Below, in pieces: positions 18,722-27,348 of a stretch of 64,000 nt of DNA. A program made the position numbers and the translations under genes. The notes under the pieces are model-generated. The model made no database searches. It was given only the letters and a program-made list of their open reading frames with translations, and had not been told where the DNA came from. The DNA comes from Parvibaculum sp. (GTDB taxonomy: Bacteria; Pseudomonadota; Alphaproteobacteria; Parvibaculales; Parvibaculaceae): NCBI RefSeq assembly GCF_030651915.1, contig NZ_JAUSBV010000002.1, forward strand, positions 510,414 to 574,413, read 5' to 3'. Position 1 is the stretch's first letter. Every line of letters starts with the position of its first letter.

Positions 18722-19270
18722 CTAGTTCGGCTGCCTGTCGGCACGGGTGATGAACATGGCGCCGATTGTTTGCGCGGGCTCTGTCCCACCGGCGGTGATG
18801 GGTACCGAGATGGCATGACCGACGAGATAAAGCCGGTTCGAGGCTGCGAACGGCACGCGGAGAAAGATTGCTTTGCGTCCGAAAAAAGCCTTGCGGGTGA
18901 TATAGAGCCAGCGCGTCTGAACCGCTTTTTGGTCGGTCGGGATCGTGTTTTCCTCGGCGAATTCCGACAGGAGCTTGCCCGTGCGTTCCTCGCCCAGCAG
19001 CTCGACAAGTGCCGTGCCGAAGAGCCGTGTGCGAAAGTCTTCGCCGCCATTCACGGCCTCGGCGATGATCATGTTGGGCAGAAAGCGGACGAGGTCGGCC
19101 GGCGATATGTCGGCGCGGTCGGCCATCTCACGGGTGCCGCGCTTGCCTTCGAGATAGTTGAAGAACTCGGCGACGAGCGCGTGCTCTGGCGCATCGAGGA
19201 ACTGCGGCTCGTCGGTGATTTTCCGCGCCCGCTCACCGCCGCCGAAGCTGCCTCCCGCTCGTCCGTCCAT
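18722..19270 (-). CDS. PAS_5 (DUF1457) domain protein
   Basis: A 182-aa protein matching the alphaproteobacterial PAS_5 family in its central region (DLVRFLPNMIIAEAV, FRTRLFGTALVELLGEE). No output domain is present. An open frame continues upstream to 19645, but that extension lies antisense to the hbd gene and has shadow-like composition, so the ATG at 19270 is used. The sensed signal is unknown. Confidence 0.75.
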   Translation of the reverse strand: MDGRAGGSFGGGERARKITDEPQFLDAPEHALVAEFFNYLEGKRGTREMADRADISPADLVRFLPNMIIAEAVNGGEDFRTRLFGTALVELLGEERTGKLLSEFAEENTIPTDQKAVQTRWLYITRKAFFGRKAIFLRVPFAASNRLYLVGHAISVPITAGGTEPAQTIGAMFITRADRQPN

Positions 19271-19361
19271 TTTCCGCGTCCTTTGCCGAACTTTCGGCAA
19301 GTGTCGCATGAGCCGGTTAACGAATTGTCGGCGCGCGGCAGCGCGCGGCGCAGGCTGGTGT

Positions 19362-20237
19362 TTACCGCGTCGGCACCGGCTTTTCGCCGCGATAGTCGTA
19401 GAAGCCCCGCTGGGTCTTGCGGCCGAGCCAGCCGGCTTCGACATATTTGACCAGAAGCGGGCAGGGCCGGTACTTCGAATCCGCCAGTCCGTCGTAAAGG
19501 ACCTGCATGATCGAGAGACAGGTGTCGAGGCCGATGAAGTCGGCAAGCTGCAGCGGCCCCATTGGATGGTTGGCGCCCAGCCGCATGGCCTTGTCGATGC
19601 TCTCAACCGATCCGACGCCTTCATAAAGCACGTAGACGGCCTCATTGATCATCGGCAGCAGGATGCGGTTGACGATGAAGGCCGGATAGTCCTCGGCATT
19701 GGCGATCTTCTTGCCGAGCGTTTCGGCAAAGCCGCGCACAATCTCGAATGTCGGATCATCGGTCGCGATGCCGCGCACCAGTTCCACCAGTTCCATCACC
19801 GGTACCGGGTTCATGAAATGCATGCCCATGAACCGTTCGGGTCTGTCGGTCGAAGCGGCGAGGCGGGTGATCGAGATCGATGAGGTGTTGGTGGCGATCA
19901 GCGCGTCTTCGCGCAGATACGGGCAAAGATCGGCGAAAATCTTGCGCTTGACCTCTTCGACCTCGGTCGCGGACTCGATGACGATGTCTGTGTCGTCGAA
20001 ACTTTCCATTGAGGCTGCCGGTCCGAGACGCTCCAGCGCGGCGTCACGCTGAGCCTCGGTGATACGTCCGCTCGCGACTTGTCGCGTCATGTTGCCGTCG
20101 ATCGTGGCGAGGCCGGCTTCGATGCGTTCCTTTGAAATGTCGAAAAGCGACACGTCGTAGCCTGCCAATGCGCAGACATGCGCAATCCCGTTGCCCATCT
20201 GGCCAGCGCCGATCACGCCTACTTTACGAATTTTCAT
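19362..20237 (-). CDS. hbd: 3-hydroxybutyryl-CoA dehydrogenase
   Basis: A 291-aa NAD(P)-dependent dehydrogenase interconverting acetoacetyl-CoA and 3-hydroxybutyryl-CoA. The Rossmann motif GAGQMGNG is at residues 10-17, the catalytic His at 140 (MGMHFMNPVPVMELVE), and the C-terminal AFIVNRILLP and TQRGFYDY blocks are present. The ATG at 20237 gives the family length. It lies downstream of etfA but separated by a strong terminator hairpin, so it has its own promoter. It could feed C4 units towards the ethylmalonyl-CoA pathway or work in butyrate/fatty acid catabolism. Confidence 0.93.
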   Translation of the reverse strand: MKIRKVGVIGAGQMGNGIAHVCALAGYDVSLFDISKERIEAGLATIDGNMTRQVASGRITEAQRDAALERLGPAASMESFDDTDIVIESATEVEEVKRKIFADLCPYLREDALIATNTSSISITRLAASTDRPERFMGMHFMNPVPVMELVELVRGIATDDPTFEIVRGFAETLGKKIANAEDYPAFIVNRILLPMINEAVYVLYEGVGSVESIDKAMRLGANHPMGPLQLADFIGLDTCLSIMQVLYDGLADSKYRPCPLLVKYVEAGWLGRKTQRGFYDYRGEKPVPTR

Positions 20238-20337
20238 CTCGTTCCATCCCGGCTGGCGGGCCCGGTTGCGCATCGCCCCGCCCGACAAAGGTAGCAAAGA
20301 TTTGGTCGTTGTGCGCCCGATAACGACCCGATAACGA

Positions 20338-20372
20338 AAACGGCGCCGGCCTGTTTCGAGGCGGCGCCGTTT
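20338..20372 (-). terminator. rho-independent terminator after etfA
   Basis: A 10-bp perfect inverted repeat AAACGGCGCC/GGCGCCGTTT with an inner GCCT/AGGC stem. On the minus strand it is followed by TTTTCGTTATC. It lies 40 nt past the etfA stop and separates etfBA from hbd. A second GC stem (ggcccct/aggggcc, 20385-20400) lies between it and the stop. Confidence 0.8.
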
Positions 20373-20409
20373 CAGGGTAGCGCGGGCCCCTGGAGGGGCC
20401 GGCGGCGGT

Positions 20410-21351
20410 TCAGAGACCGACTTTGGTCAGTTCGGCTTCCAGTTCCGGCACCGCCTTGAAGAGATCGGCGACCAGTCCGTAGTCGGCGACCTGAAAGATC
20501 GGGGCCTCTTCATCCTTGTTGATGGCGACGATGACCTTCGAGTCCTTCATGCCCGCCAGATGCTGGATCGCGCCCGAAATGCCGACGGCGATGTAGAGGT
20601 CCGGCGCCACAACCTTGCCGGTCTGGCCGACCTGGTAGTCGTTGGGCACGAAGCCCGCATCGACAGCCGCGCGCGAGGCACCGACGGCGGCCCCCAGCTT
20701 GTCGGCGATCGATTCGAGCATGGCGAAATTCTCGCCGTTCTGCATGCCGCGGCCGCCCGAGATGATGATCTTGGCCGAGGTCAGTTCCGGGCGGTCCGAT
20801 TTGGTCAGCTTTTCTTCAACGAATTCGGCGAGGCCCGGATTGTCGCCGGCACCGATCTTTTCGATCGTGGCCGATCCACCCTGGCCCGCCGCCGGGAAGG
20901 CGGTCGTGCGCACGGTGATCACCTTCTTGGCGTCGGTCGCCTTGACGGTCTGGATCGCGTTGCCGGCATAGATAGGACGCTCGAACGTGTCGGCGCCATT
21001 GACGGCAATGATTTCCGAAATCTGCGCCACGTCGAGAAGGGCGGCCACGCGCGGCATGAAATTCTTGCCGATGGTGGTGGCGGCGGTGACGATGGCGTCA
21101 TAGCCGCCCGCAAGGCTCACGACCAGTGCCGAAAGAGGTTCGGCAACCGGGTGTGCGTAAAGCGTGTCATCGGCCACCAGCACCTTTTTGACGCCGTCGA
21201 GCTTTGCGGCCGCTTCGCCGACCGCGCTGCAATCATGCCCGATCACCAGCACATGAACGTCGCTGCCAAGTTTCGAGGCTGCCGTCACGGTCTTGGCCGT
21301 GGCGTCGTTCAGGGCCTTGTTGTTGTGGTCTGCAATAACAAGCGTGGTCAT
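20410..21351 (-). CDS. etfA: electron transfer flavoprotein alpha subunit
   Basis: A 313-aa FAD-binding subunit of ETF, which takes electrons from acyl-CoA dehydrogenases and passes them to ETF:quinone oxidoreductase. The C-terminal FAD domain has the signature [14 protein letters not shown] and [10 protein letters not shown]. It overlaps etfB by 4 nt (ATGA) and is followed by a terminator. It is the likely electron acceptor for the methylsuccinyl-CoA and other acyl-CoA dehydrogenases encoded in this window. Confidence 0.96.
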   Translation of the reverse strand: MTTLVIADHNNKALNDATAKTVTAASKLGSDVHVLVIGHDCSAVGEAAAKLDGVKKVLVADDTLYAHPVAEPLSALVVSLAGGYDAIVTAATTIGKNFMPRVAALLDVAQISEIIAVNGADTFERPIYAGNAIQTVKATDAKKVITVRTTAFPAAGQGGSATIEKIGAGDNPGLAEFVEEKLTKSDRPELTSAKIIISGGRGMQNGENFAMLESIADKLGAAVGASRAAVDAGFVPNDYQVGQTGKVVAPDLYIAVGISGAIQHLAGMKDSKVIVAINKDEEAPIFQVADYGLVADLFKAVPELEAELTKVGL

Positions 21352-22097
21352 CCGATCACTCCCGCTTCCTTGAGCTTCGACACAAGCTGTTCAACCGATT
21401 CGACCTTGATGCCGGCCTGGCGCTGCGGCGGTTCGGTCACCTTCAGCACTTCGAGACGGGCCTTCACGTCCACGCCGTAGTCCGAAGGCGATTTTTCGTC
21501 GATCGGCTTCTTCTTGGCCTTCATGATGTTGGGGAGCGATGCATAGCGCGGCTCGTTGAGACGGAGGTCCGTCGTCACCACCGCCGGCATGCTGAGCATC
21601 AAGGTCTGCAACCCGCCGTCGATTTCGCGCGTCAGCTTCAGCTTGCCGCCTTCGAGTTCGACCTTGGAGGCGAAGGTGCCCTGCGCCCAACCCAGGATCG
21701 CCGCCAGCATCTGGCCGGTCTGGTTGCAATCGTCGTCGATGGCCTGCTTGCCGAGAATGATCAGGTCAGGCTTTTCTTCTTCGGCGATGGCCTTGAGGAT
21801 CTTTGCCACATTGAGAGGTTCGACCGTCTCGTCGGTCTTTACCAGGATGCCCCGGTCGGCGCCCATGGCAAGCGCGGTGCGGATGGTTTCGGTCGTCTGC
21901 TGGACGCCGATTGAAACCGCGATCACTTCGGTCGCCTTGCCGGCTTCCTTCAAACGAATCGCTTCTTCGACGGCGATCTCGTCGAACGGGTTCATGGACA
22001 TCTTCACATTGGCGAGATCGACACCGGTCTGGTCCGACTTGACGCGGATCTTGACGTTGTAGTCGACCACTCGCTTGATCGGGACGAGGATTTTCAT
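21348..22097 (-). CDS. etfB: electron transfer flavoprotein beta subunit
   Basis: A 249-aa AMP-binding subunit of ETF. It begins [20 protein letters not shown], and the family block around VEEAIRLKE and the recognition-loop region are present. First gene of the etfBA pair. The 245-bp region upstream (22098-22342) has no gene and probably holds the promoter. Confidence 0.96.
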   Translation of the reverse strand: MKILVPIKRVVDYNVKIRVKSDQTGVDLANVKMSMNPFDEIAVEEAIRLKEAGKATEVIAVSIGVQQTTETIRTALAMGADRGILVKTDETVEPLNVAKILKAIAEEEKPDLIILGKQAIDDDCNQTGQMLAAILGWAQGTFASKVELEGGKLKLTREIDGGLQTLMLSMPAVVTTDLRLNEPRYASLPNIMKAKKKPIDEKSPSDYGVDVKARLEVLKVTEPPQRQAGIKVESVEQLVSKLKEAGVIG

Positions 22098-22342
22098 TGA
22101 GGCGAACTCCCTGCGCGTTGCCGGGGGCGTCGGAAATCCGGGGGTGTGGCCCCGGCCCCGTGAAACCCTGGCGCCGGTCTTGGTGTGGGTCTTTCGAAGC
22201 GGCGGACGGTCCGCGAAATGGCTGTTTCCCTGAGGAAATTCCGCCTGCCGGCAAAAAGCGAGATTAGCTCCTGCTGCGGTGCGGCAACCTAGTGGCCTCG
22301 CCCTCTCCTGTCAACGCGACCGGACCGCGCGTCCGGACGGTT

Positions 22343-22933
22343 TCAGCGGCTGGCGCCGGGTGTCCACAGCACGTCGCCGGGCCCTTTGCCGTCGGCGCCC
22401 CTGTTGACGTAACGGGCGGCCACGAAAAGGAAGTCGGAGAGGCGATTCAGGTAGCGCAGCGCCGGTCCACTGATGCGTTCCTCGGGCTTTTCGGCCAGCG
22501 CCACCACCAGTCGTTCGGCGCGGCGGCAGATGGTGCGGGCAAGGTGCAGATGGGCCGCCGCCGGAACGCCCGCCGGCAGCACGAAGGAGCGCAAGGGCTC
22601 GAGATCGGCGTTCAACGTGTCGATCTCGGTCTCGAGCCGCGTCACCTGCGCCTCGACGATGCGCAAGGGCTCGTAGCCGAGCTTCTCGCCCCGGTCGGGC
22701 GTCGCGAGATCGGCGCCAAGGTCGAAGAGGTCATTCTGAATGCGGGCCAGCATTTCATCGAGAGGCTCCATGCCATCGGTGTGGAGCCGCGCGACACCGA
22801 TGGCCGAGTTGGTCTCGTCGACGGTGCCGTAACTCTCGATCCGGAGGGCGTGTTTCGGGACACGCTCGCCGCTTGCGAGAGCCGTCGTGCCGGCATCGCC
22901 CGTGCGGGTATAGATCTTGTTCAGCGTGACCAT
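22343..22933 (-). CDS. cob(I)alamin adenosyltransferase, PduO type
   Basis: A 196-aa ATP:corrinoid adenosyltransferase that makes coenzyme B12 (adenosylcobalamin). The family N-terminus KIYTRTGDAGTT (residues 6-17) binds ATP. ESYGTVDETNSAIG and the C-terminal LNRLSDFLFVAAR block complete the active site. It follows the cytochrome b561 gene by 10 nt on the same strand. Two coenzyme-B12 enzymes (NrdJ and Ecm) are encoded in this window and would depend on it. Confidence 0.93.
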   Translation of the reverse strand: MVTLNKIYTRTGDAGTTALASGERVPKHALRIESYGTVDETNSAIGVARLHTDGMEPLDEMLARIQNDLFDLGADLATPDRGEKLGYEPLRIVEAQVTRLETEIDTLNADLEPLRSFVLPAGVPAAAHLHLARTICRRAERLVVALAEKPEERISGPALRYLNRLSDFLFVAARYVNRGADGKGPGDVLWTPGASR

Positions 22934-22943
22934 GCGCGCGCCG

Positions 22944-23453
22944 TCAGCCTTTCCCGAAAGGCAGCATCCGTTTCAGCACGTTGTCCTTCAGGACGAAGTG
23001 GTGATAGAGCGCCGCCGCGATATGGATCAGGACCAGGGCCAGCAGCAGCCGGCCGTTGATGCCGTGCAGCACATTGCCGATCCCGTTGATCGTGTCGTTC
23101 TGCACGATCTTCAGCGGGATGACACCGAAAGCCACCGGGTCGCGCTTCGATGTCGTGACCATCATCAGTCCGAAAATCGGCTGCAGCGTCAGGCAGAGCA
23201 TCAGCAGATGGTGAACCGACTTTGCGGCGATCTCCTGCCAGCGTGGCATGGCGGGGAGCGCCGGGCGCGGCTTGCTCATGCGCCAGCCGAGCCAGAATAC
23301 CATGACGACGAGGACGATCAGTCCGAAGCCGAAATGCCAGGTTGCGGTTTCGCGGGCAATGTTGAAGCCGCCATAGAGCATCAGCAGCACCAGCACCGCC
23401 GCCACCCAGTGAAATGCCTTGGATCCGCCGCTGAACGTTTCGCTTCGCGACAT
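22944..23453 (-). CDS. cytochrome b561-family diheme membrane protein
   Basis: A 169-aa four-helix cytochrome b. Haem-ligand candidates are the His in KAFHW (helix 1), HFGFG (helix 2), SVHHLLM (helix 3) and HIAAALYHHFV (helix 4). The ATG at 23453 has a strong GGGGAGG ribosome-binding site, so the longer open frame to 23561 is not used. Family members oxidise quinol or accept electrons from periplasmic partners; the partner here is unknown. Confidence 0.88.
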   Translation of the reverse strand: MSRSETFSGGSKAFHWVAAVLVLLMLYGGFNIARETATWHFGFGLIVLVVMVFWLGWRMSKPRPALPAMPRWQEIAAKSVHHLLMLCLTLQPIFGLMMVTTSKRDPVAFGVIPLKIVQNDTINGIGNVLHGINGRLLLALVLIHIAAALYHHFVLKDNVLKRMLPFGKG

Positions 23454-23526
23454 CGAAGCCTCCCCTTGTTGCCAATCGGGTCCCAGCCTCGCCCGGTCGG
23501 CGCTGCCGATCAAGTCCCGCCGACGC

Positions 23527-24423
23527 TCAGGCCTTCTTCCAGACCTTGCGCCATTTGGCAACGGCCGCGCCGATTTCGTGCGGGCTGTCTTCCTGGATGA
23601 AGTGGCTGCCTTTGACGGTCACTTCGGTCTGGTTTTTCCAGCTGCGGCAGAATTCCCGTTGCGCGCCGATCAGGATGGCGCCGGGCTCGGCATTGACAAA
23701 GAGTTTTGGCAGATCGTTCTCGGCCATCCAGTGCGCATAGTCGGCGACGAGTTCGGCCACGTCTTCCGGTTCGCCGTCAAGCGGGATCTGGCGCGGCCAG
23801 GTCAGCGTCGGCCGGCGGTCCTCGCCCGGTTCGCGGAAGGGGCGGCGATAGACGTCCATCTCTTCCGGCGTCAGCTTTCTGATGATCGAACCCGGCAGGA
23901 CCGTCTCTATGAAGAGGTTCTTTTCAAGGATCATCGTCTCGCCGACGGCCGAGCGGAAGCCTTTGAAAATGCCGCGTGCGGCTTCGTTCCATTCGCTCCA
24001 GGCCAGCGGGCGGACGATCCCCTCCATATGAGCGATGCCATCGACGGCCCGCCGGTTGCGGTTCGCCCAGTCGAAGCCCAGCGCCGAGCCCCAGTCATGG
24101 ATGACGAGCGTCACGTTCTTCGTCACCCCGACCGTCTCCAGAAAAGCCTCGAGAAAGCGGCGATGTTCGCGGAACGTGTAACGCTCGGCGCCCGAAGGTT
24201 CGAGCTTGTCGCTATCGCCCATGCCGATCAGGTCGGGCGCGATGCAGCGGCCCTGATCCTTCAGATGCGGCATCACGTTGCGCCAGAGATAGGAGGACGT
24301 CGGATTGCCATGCAGGAAGACGATCGGGTCGCCGGCGCCCATCTCGACATAGGTCATGGCGCGGCCCGAGATCGTCACCGATTTCTTCGGATGCTCGGCG
24401 GCGGAGATCGGCTGGTCGGTCAT
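23527..24423 (-). CDS. dhaA: haloalkane dehalogenase (HLD-II type)
   Basis: A 298-aa alpha/beta hydrolase that hydrolyses carbon-halogen bonds to alcohol plus halide. The catalytic pentad is visible: nucleophile D110 in HDWG, halide-stabilising N40 (HGNPTSS) and W111, acid E134 (HMEG, the HLD-II position) and base H274 (GSHFIQED). Length and cap domain match DhaA/DmbA-type enzymes. It is a single gene flanked by terminators. The natural substrate is unknown. Confidence 0.93.
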   Translation of the reverse strand: MTDQPISAAEHPKKSVTISGRAMTYVEMGAGDPIVFLHGNPTSSYLWRNVMPHLKDQGRCIAPDLIGMGDSDKLEPSGAERYTFREHRRFLEAFLETVGVTKNVTLVIHDWGSALGFDWANRNRRAVDGIAHMEGIVRPLAWSEWNEAARGIFKGFRSAVGETMILEKNLFIETVLPGSIIRKLTPEEMDVYRRPFREPGEDRRPTLTWPRQIPLDGEPEDVAELVADYAHWMAENDLPKLFVNAEPGAILIGAQREFCRSWKNQTEVTVKGSHFIQEDSPHEIGAAVAKWRKVWKKA

Positions 24424-24482
24424 GGGGGGCCTCTACCGGAAAACCGGCATGATACGCCCCGCGCGCCCCTGCCCCAAATGCC

Positions 24483-24508
24483 AAAAAGGGCGCCTTGCGG
24501 CGCCCTTT
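24483..24508 (-). terminator. bidirectional rho-independent terminator
   Basis: The perfect stem AAAGGGCGCC/GGCGCCCTTT with loop GCAA is followed on the minus strand by a run of five T. It terminates the PagL-like gene (stop at 24536) before dhaA. Confidence 0.85.
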
Positions 24509-24535
24509 CGGGAATTCACACGGATTTTTTGGCAC

Positions 24536-25081
24536 TCAGAAAGTATAGGCGTAGCGGATCCCGGTATTGGTCAGCCCCTCGTTGCGCGTGCAGAGGCTGC
24601 CATTCGACATGTGCTCGACCGACAGCATCACCGCGTTCGACTTGTCGAAGCGGTAGCCGACGGAGGCGCTTTCATGGAATTGCGCCCGGCAGCCGAAATC
24701 CTTGCTGGTTGCGGTCTTGCCGTTGGTCGAGCCATCATGCACGGCGCCGCCGAACGTCAAATCGATGAAGAACGCATCGGTAAGGTCGAAGGTCCAGCCG
24801 AGGCCGGCATAGCCGAAGCTGGTGCCGTCGCCGGTGTTGACCGTGCCGCCGATCAGCGGCCGCGGCGCGAAGGCCCAGGAGAGAAATTCGGGCGAGGCAA
24901 AACGGACTTCGAAATTGATGTCCGGATCGGTCGTCTCATACGTATTGTGGAAAATGCTCGAGTCGTGATCCATCACGCCGATGCGCATTTCACTGATAAA
25001 GCCCTCGGCCGATGCCGGCGCATGCGCGCAAAAAAGAGTTGCCGCCATCAATGCGGCACAAAAGCCTGTCTTGCCAGTCAC
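24536..25081 (-). CDS. lipid A 3-O-deacylase, PagL-like (acyloxyacyl hydrolase family)
   Basis: A 181-aa secreted beta-barrel protein. The signal peptide (about 1-25, ending PASA) is followed by an 8-strand barrel-like pattern and the catalytic segment VEHMSNGSL near residue 155, with the His-x-Ser pair of PagL, which removes the 3-O acyl chain of lipid A in the outer membrane. It ends with a terminal aromatic (YAYTF), as outer-membrane proteins do. Two Cys residues may form a disulfide. A GTG start at 25081 is chosen because the signal peptide begins there; a longer open frame upstream has no RBS. Confidence 0.85.
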   Translation of the reverse strand: MTGKTGFCAALMAATLFCAHAPASAEGFISEMRIGVMDHDSSIFHNTYETTDPDINFEVRFASPEFLSWAFAPRPLIGGTVNTGDGTSFGYAGLGWTFDLTDAFFIDLTFGGAVHDGSTNGKTATSKDFGCRAQFHESASVGYRFDKSNAVMLSVEHMSNGSLCTRNEGLTNTGIRYAYTF

Positions 25082-25234
25082 GTTGGAACCCCCGATTTCA
25101 AACTGCGAACGCGCCTCGATGCTAGCGTGCCGCCGCCCGACTTGCGAGCGGCCGCACGGCAACCGGGTGCGAATACCGTCGATTGTGGCAGAGAGGCTTC
25201 AGTTTCCGGTTAACACGCAAAGGGCAAGCGTCGT

Positions 25235-25426
25235 CTAGCGGCTCGCCAGCCAGAGCCCGGCCATGATGACGATGACGGCCAGAAACTGCAGGCCGACGCG
25301 CCAGCGCATCAGCGTCTGCGAGCGGCTGGCCGAGCCGCCCCGCATCATGTTCCACAGGCCGGCCAGCAACACCGCCAGCACGGCGATCAGGGCGACGGGC
25401 GCCAGCCAGTTGAAGATTTCAGCCAT
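25235..25426 (-). CDS. HIG1-type twin-transmembrane protein
   Basis: A 63-aa protein with two transmembrane helices (about 8-27 and 45-61) joined by a basic loop with SxxLMRWRVGLQ, the HIG1 domain pattern. In mitochondria such proteins associate with respiratory supercomplexes; in alphaproteobacteria their role is not settled. It lies 23 nt downstream of the mcd start side boundary region, on the same strand and after mcd. Confidence 0.85.
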   Translation of the reverse strand: MAEIFNWLAPVALIAVLAVLLAGLWNMMRGGSASRSQTLMRWRVGLQFLAVIVIMAGLWLASR

Positions 25427-25449
25427 TTTTGCGTTTTCCCAATGCTGAC

Positions 25450-27159
25450 CTAGTTGCCGCCTTCGAGCAGGCGGCGGGCGATGACCTGGGCCTGGATTTC
25501 GGCCGCGCCCTCGAAAATGTTCAAAATGCGTGCATCGCAGAGCACGCGGCTCACCGGATATTCGAGCGCAAAGCCGTTGCCGCCGTGAATTTGCAGGGCG
25601 TTGTCGGCCGCCGCCCAGGCGATGCGCGCGGCCAGCAGCTTGGCCATGCCCGCCTCGAGGTCGCAGCGCCGGCCGCCATCCTTTTCGCGCGCGGCGAAAT
25701 AGGTCAGCTGGCGTGCCACCATGATCTCGACGGCCATCATCACGAGTTTGCCGTTGACGCGGGGGAAGTCGAAAATCGGTTTGCCGAACTGCACACGCTC
25801 CTGCGCGTAGCGCAATCCGAGTTCCAGCGCCGATTGCGCGACGCCGACGGCGCGCGCCGCCGTCTGGATGCGGGCGCTTTCGAAGGTCTGCATCAACTGC
25901 TTGAATCCCTGGCCCTCTTCGCCGCCCAGTAGGTTCTCGGCCTTGACCTCGAAATCGTCGAAGCCGATCTCGAATTCCTTCATGCCGCGATAGCCGAGCA
26001 CCTTGATCTCGCCACCCGACATGCCCTTGGCCGGAAACGGATTGGCGTCGTCGCCGCGCGGCTTTTCGGCCAGCAGCATCGACAACCCCTTGTAGCCGGG
26101 CTGATCATTGGTGCGGCAGAGCAGCGTCATCACGTCGGCGCGGGCGGCATGCGTGATCCAGGTCTTGTTGCCGTTGATCTTGTAGACATCGCCCTCGCGC
26201 TTCCCGCGCGTGCGCAAGCTGGCGAGATCCGAGCCCGTATTGGGTTCGGTGAAGACCGCTGTCGGCAGGATTTCGCCGCTGGCGATCTTCGGCAGCCACT
26301 TGTCCTTCTGTGCCTCGGTACCGCCGCCGAGAATCAGTTCAGCGGCGATTTCCGAGCGCGTGCCCAGCGAGCCGACGCCGATATAGCCGCGGCTGAGTTC
26401 CTCCGAGACGACGCACATCGATTCCTTGCCAAGGCCGAGGCCGCCATATTCTTCGGGGATCGTCAGGCTGAAGACGCCGAGTTCGGCCATCTGCTCGACG
26501 ACCGGCATCGGGATGTAGTCGTCCTTCAAATGCCATTCATGCGCATGTGGAATGACTTCGGCATCGGCGAAGCGGCGCATCTGTTCGCGGATCGCGTCAT
26601 AGGTCTCTTCAAGGCCGGCATCGCCATAGGTCGCGGCGCCAGCATGGGCGGCGATCAGTTCGGCGAGCCGCGCCCGCACGGCCGGCGTGAAGCCGGCTTC
26701 CGTCAGGCGGCGCACCGCCGGCGCGGCGCGGAAAGCGGCAACATCGTCTTCCGTCAGTCCGAGATCGGCGGGACGCACGATTTCGCCCTGGCTCATCGGA
26801 ATGCCGCCGGCAAGCTGGTTCAGATATTCGCCAAAAGCCGCCTGCACGATCAGTGTCTCGAAGGCGCCGAAGCGCTTTTCCTGCGTCATGCGCGCCGCAT
26901 AGGCCGCCATCTGGCGCAGCGCTTCGACATAGGTCGCCGCCCAGGCAAAGCCATGCACGGCAAATTGTTCGCGCTCGATCGCCGCGGCCGCGACCTTGCC
27001 GTCTTTGGCGACGCGTGCGAACACGGCGGCCCGCGCCTTGGCCAGCAGCGTGTCGGCGGCCTCGACCGATTGAGCGGTCAGGGCCAGCAGGTCGGCGAGC
27101 GCGATGCCTTCGGCGGCGGGAGCGGGCGATTTGGCGGCAGCGCTGTCGGCAGGGCTCAT
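25450..27159 (-). CDS. mcd: (2S)-methylsuccinyl-CoA dehydrogenase
   Basis: A 569-aa flavoprotein. Residues about 170-569 are an acyl-CoA dehydrogenase core (FTEPNTGSDLASL near 290; C-terminal ALQIHGGNGFALEYP and ILNIFEGAAEIQ). The N-terminal helical extension of about 150 residues is the distinguishing feature of Mcd, which oxidises methylsuccinyl-CoA to mesaconyl-CoA in the ethylmalonyl-CoA pathway. The presence of ccr and ecm in the same window supports this over a generic acyl-CoA dehydrogenase. An open frame extends to 28020 but lies antisense to trkH, so the ATG at 27159 is used. ETF (20.4-22.1 kb) is the expected electron acceptor. Confidence 0.85.
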   Translation of the reverse strand: MSPADSAAAKSPAPAAEGIALADLLALTAQSVEAADTLLAKARAAVFARVAKDGKVAAAAIEREQFAVHGFAWAATYVEALRQMAAYAARMTQEKRFGAFETLIVQAAFGEYLNQLAGGIPMSQGEIVRPADLGLTEDDVAAFRAAPAVRRLTEAGFTPAVRARLAELIAAHAGAATYGDAGLEETYDAIREQMRRFADAEVIPHAHEWHLKDDYIPMPVVEQMAELGVFSLTIPEEYGGLGLGKESMCVVSEELSRGYIGVGSLGTRSEIAAELILGGGTEAQKDKWLPKIASGEILPTAVFTEPNTGSDLASLRTRGKREGDVYKINGNKTWITHAARADVMTLLCRTNDQPGYKGLSMLLAEKPRGDDANPFPAKGMSGGEIKVLGYRGMKEFEIGFDDFEVKAENLLGGEEGQGFKQLMQTFESARIQTAARAVGVAQSALELGLRYAQERVQFGKPIFDFPRVNGKLVMMAVEIMVARQLTYFAAREKDGGRRCDLEAGMAKLLAARIAWAAADNALQIHGGNGFALEYPVSRVLCDARILNIFEGAAEIQAQVIARRLLEGGN

Positions 27160-27348
27160 GGGCGAACTCGTCTCTCGTGACTGATGGATCGGCGCCGGTG
27201 TAAAAGGGCGGGAAGCGGCGGGTTCGGGGCCGTGGCGCCGGCATGGCGTCCACCCCTCGATGCCTATATATCTCGAAGACCCCCGCCCGGCCAGCCGGGC
27301 GGGCGAGATGCGGCAAAGGGTCTTGGGTGGCCCGCAAACGGGGGATCG

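Noticed and set aside
19271-19645. Upstream extension of the PAS-domain frame
   Set aside because: It overlaps the end of hbd on the same strand in another frame with shadow composition; the internal ATG at 19270 fits the family.
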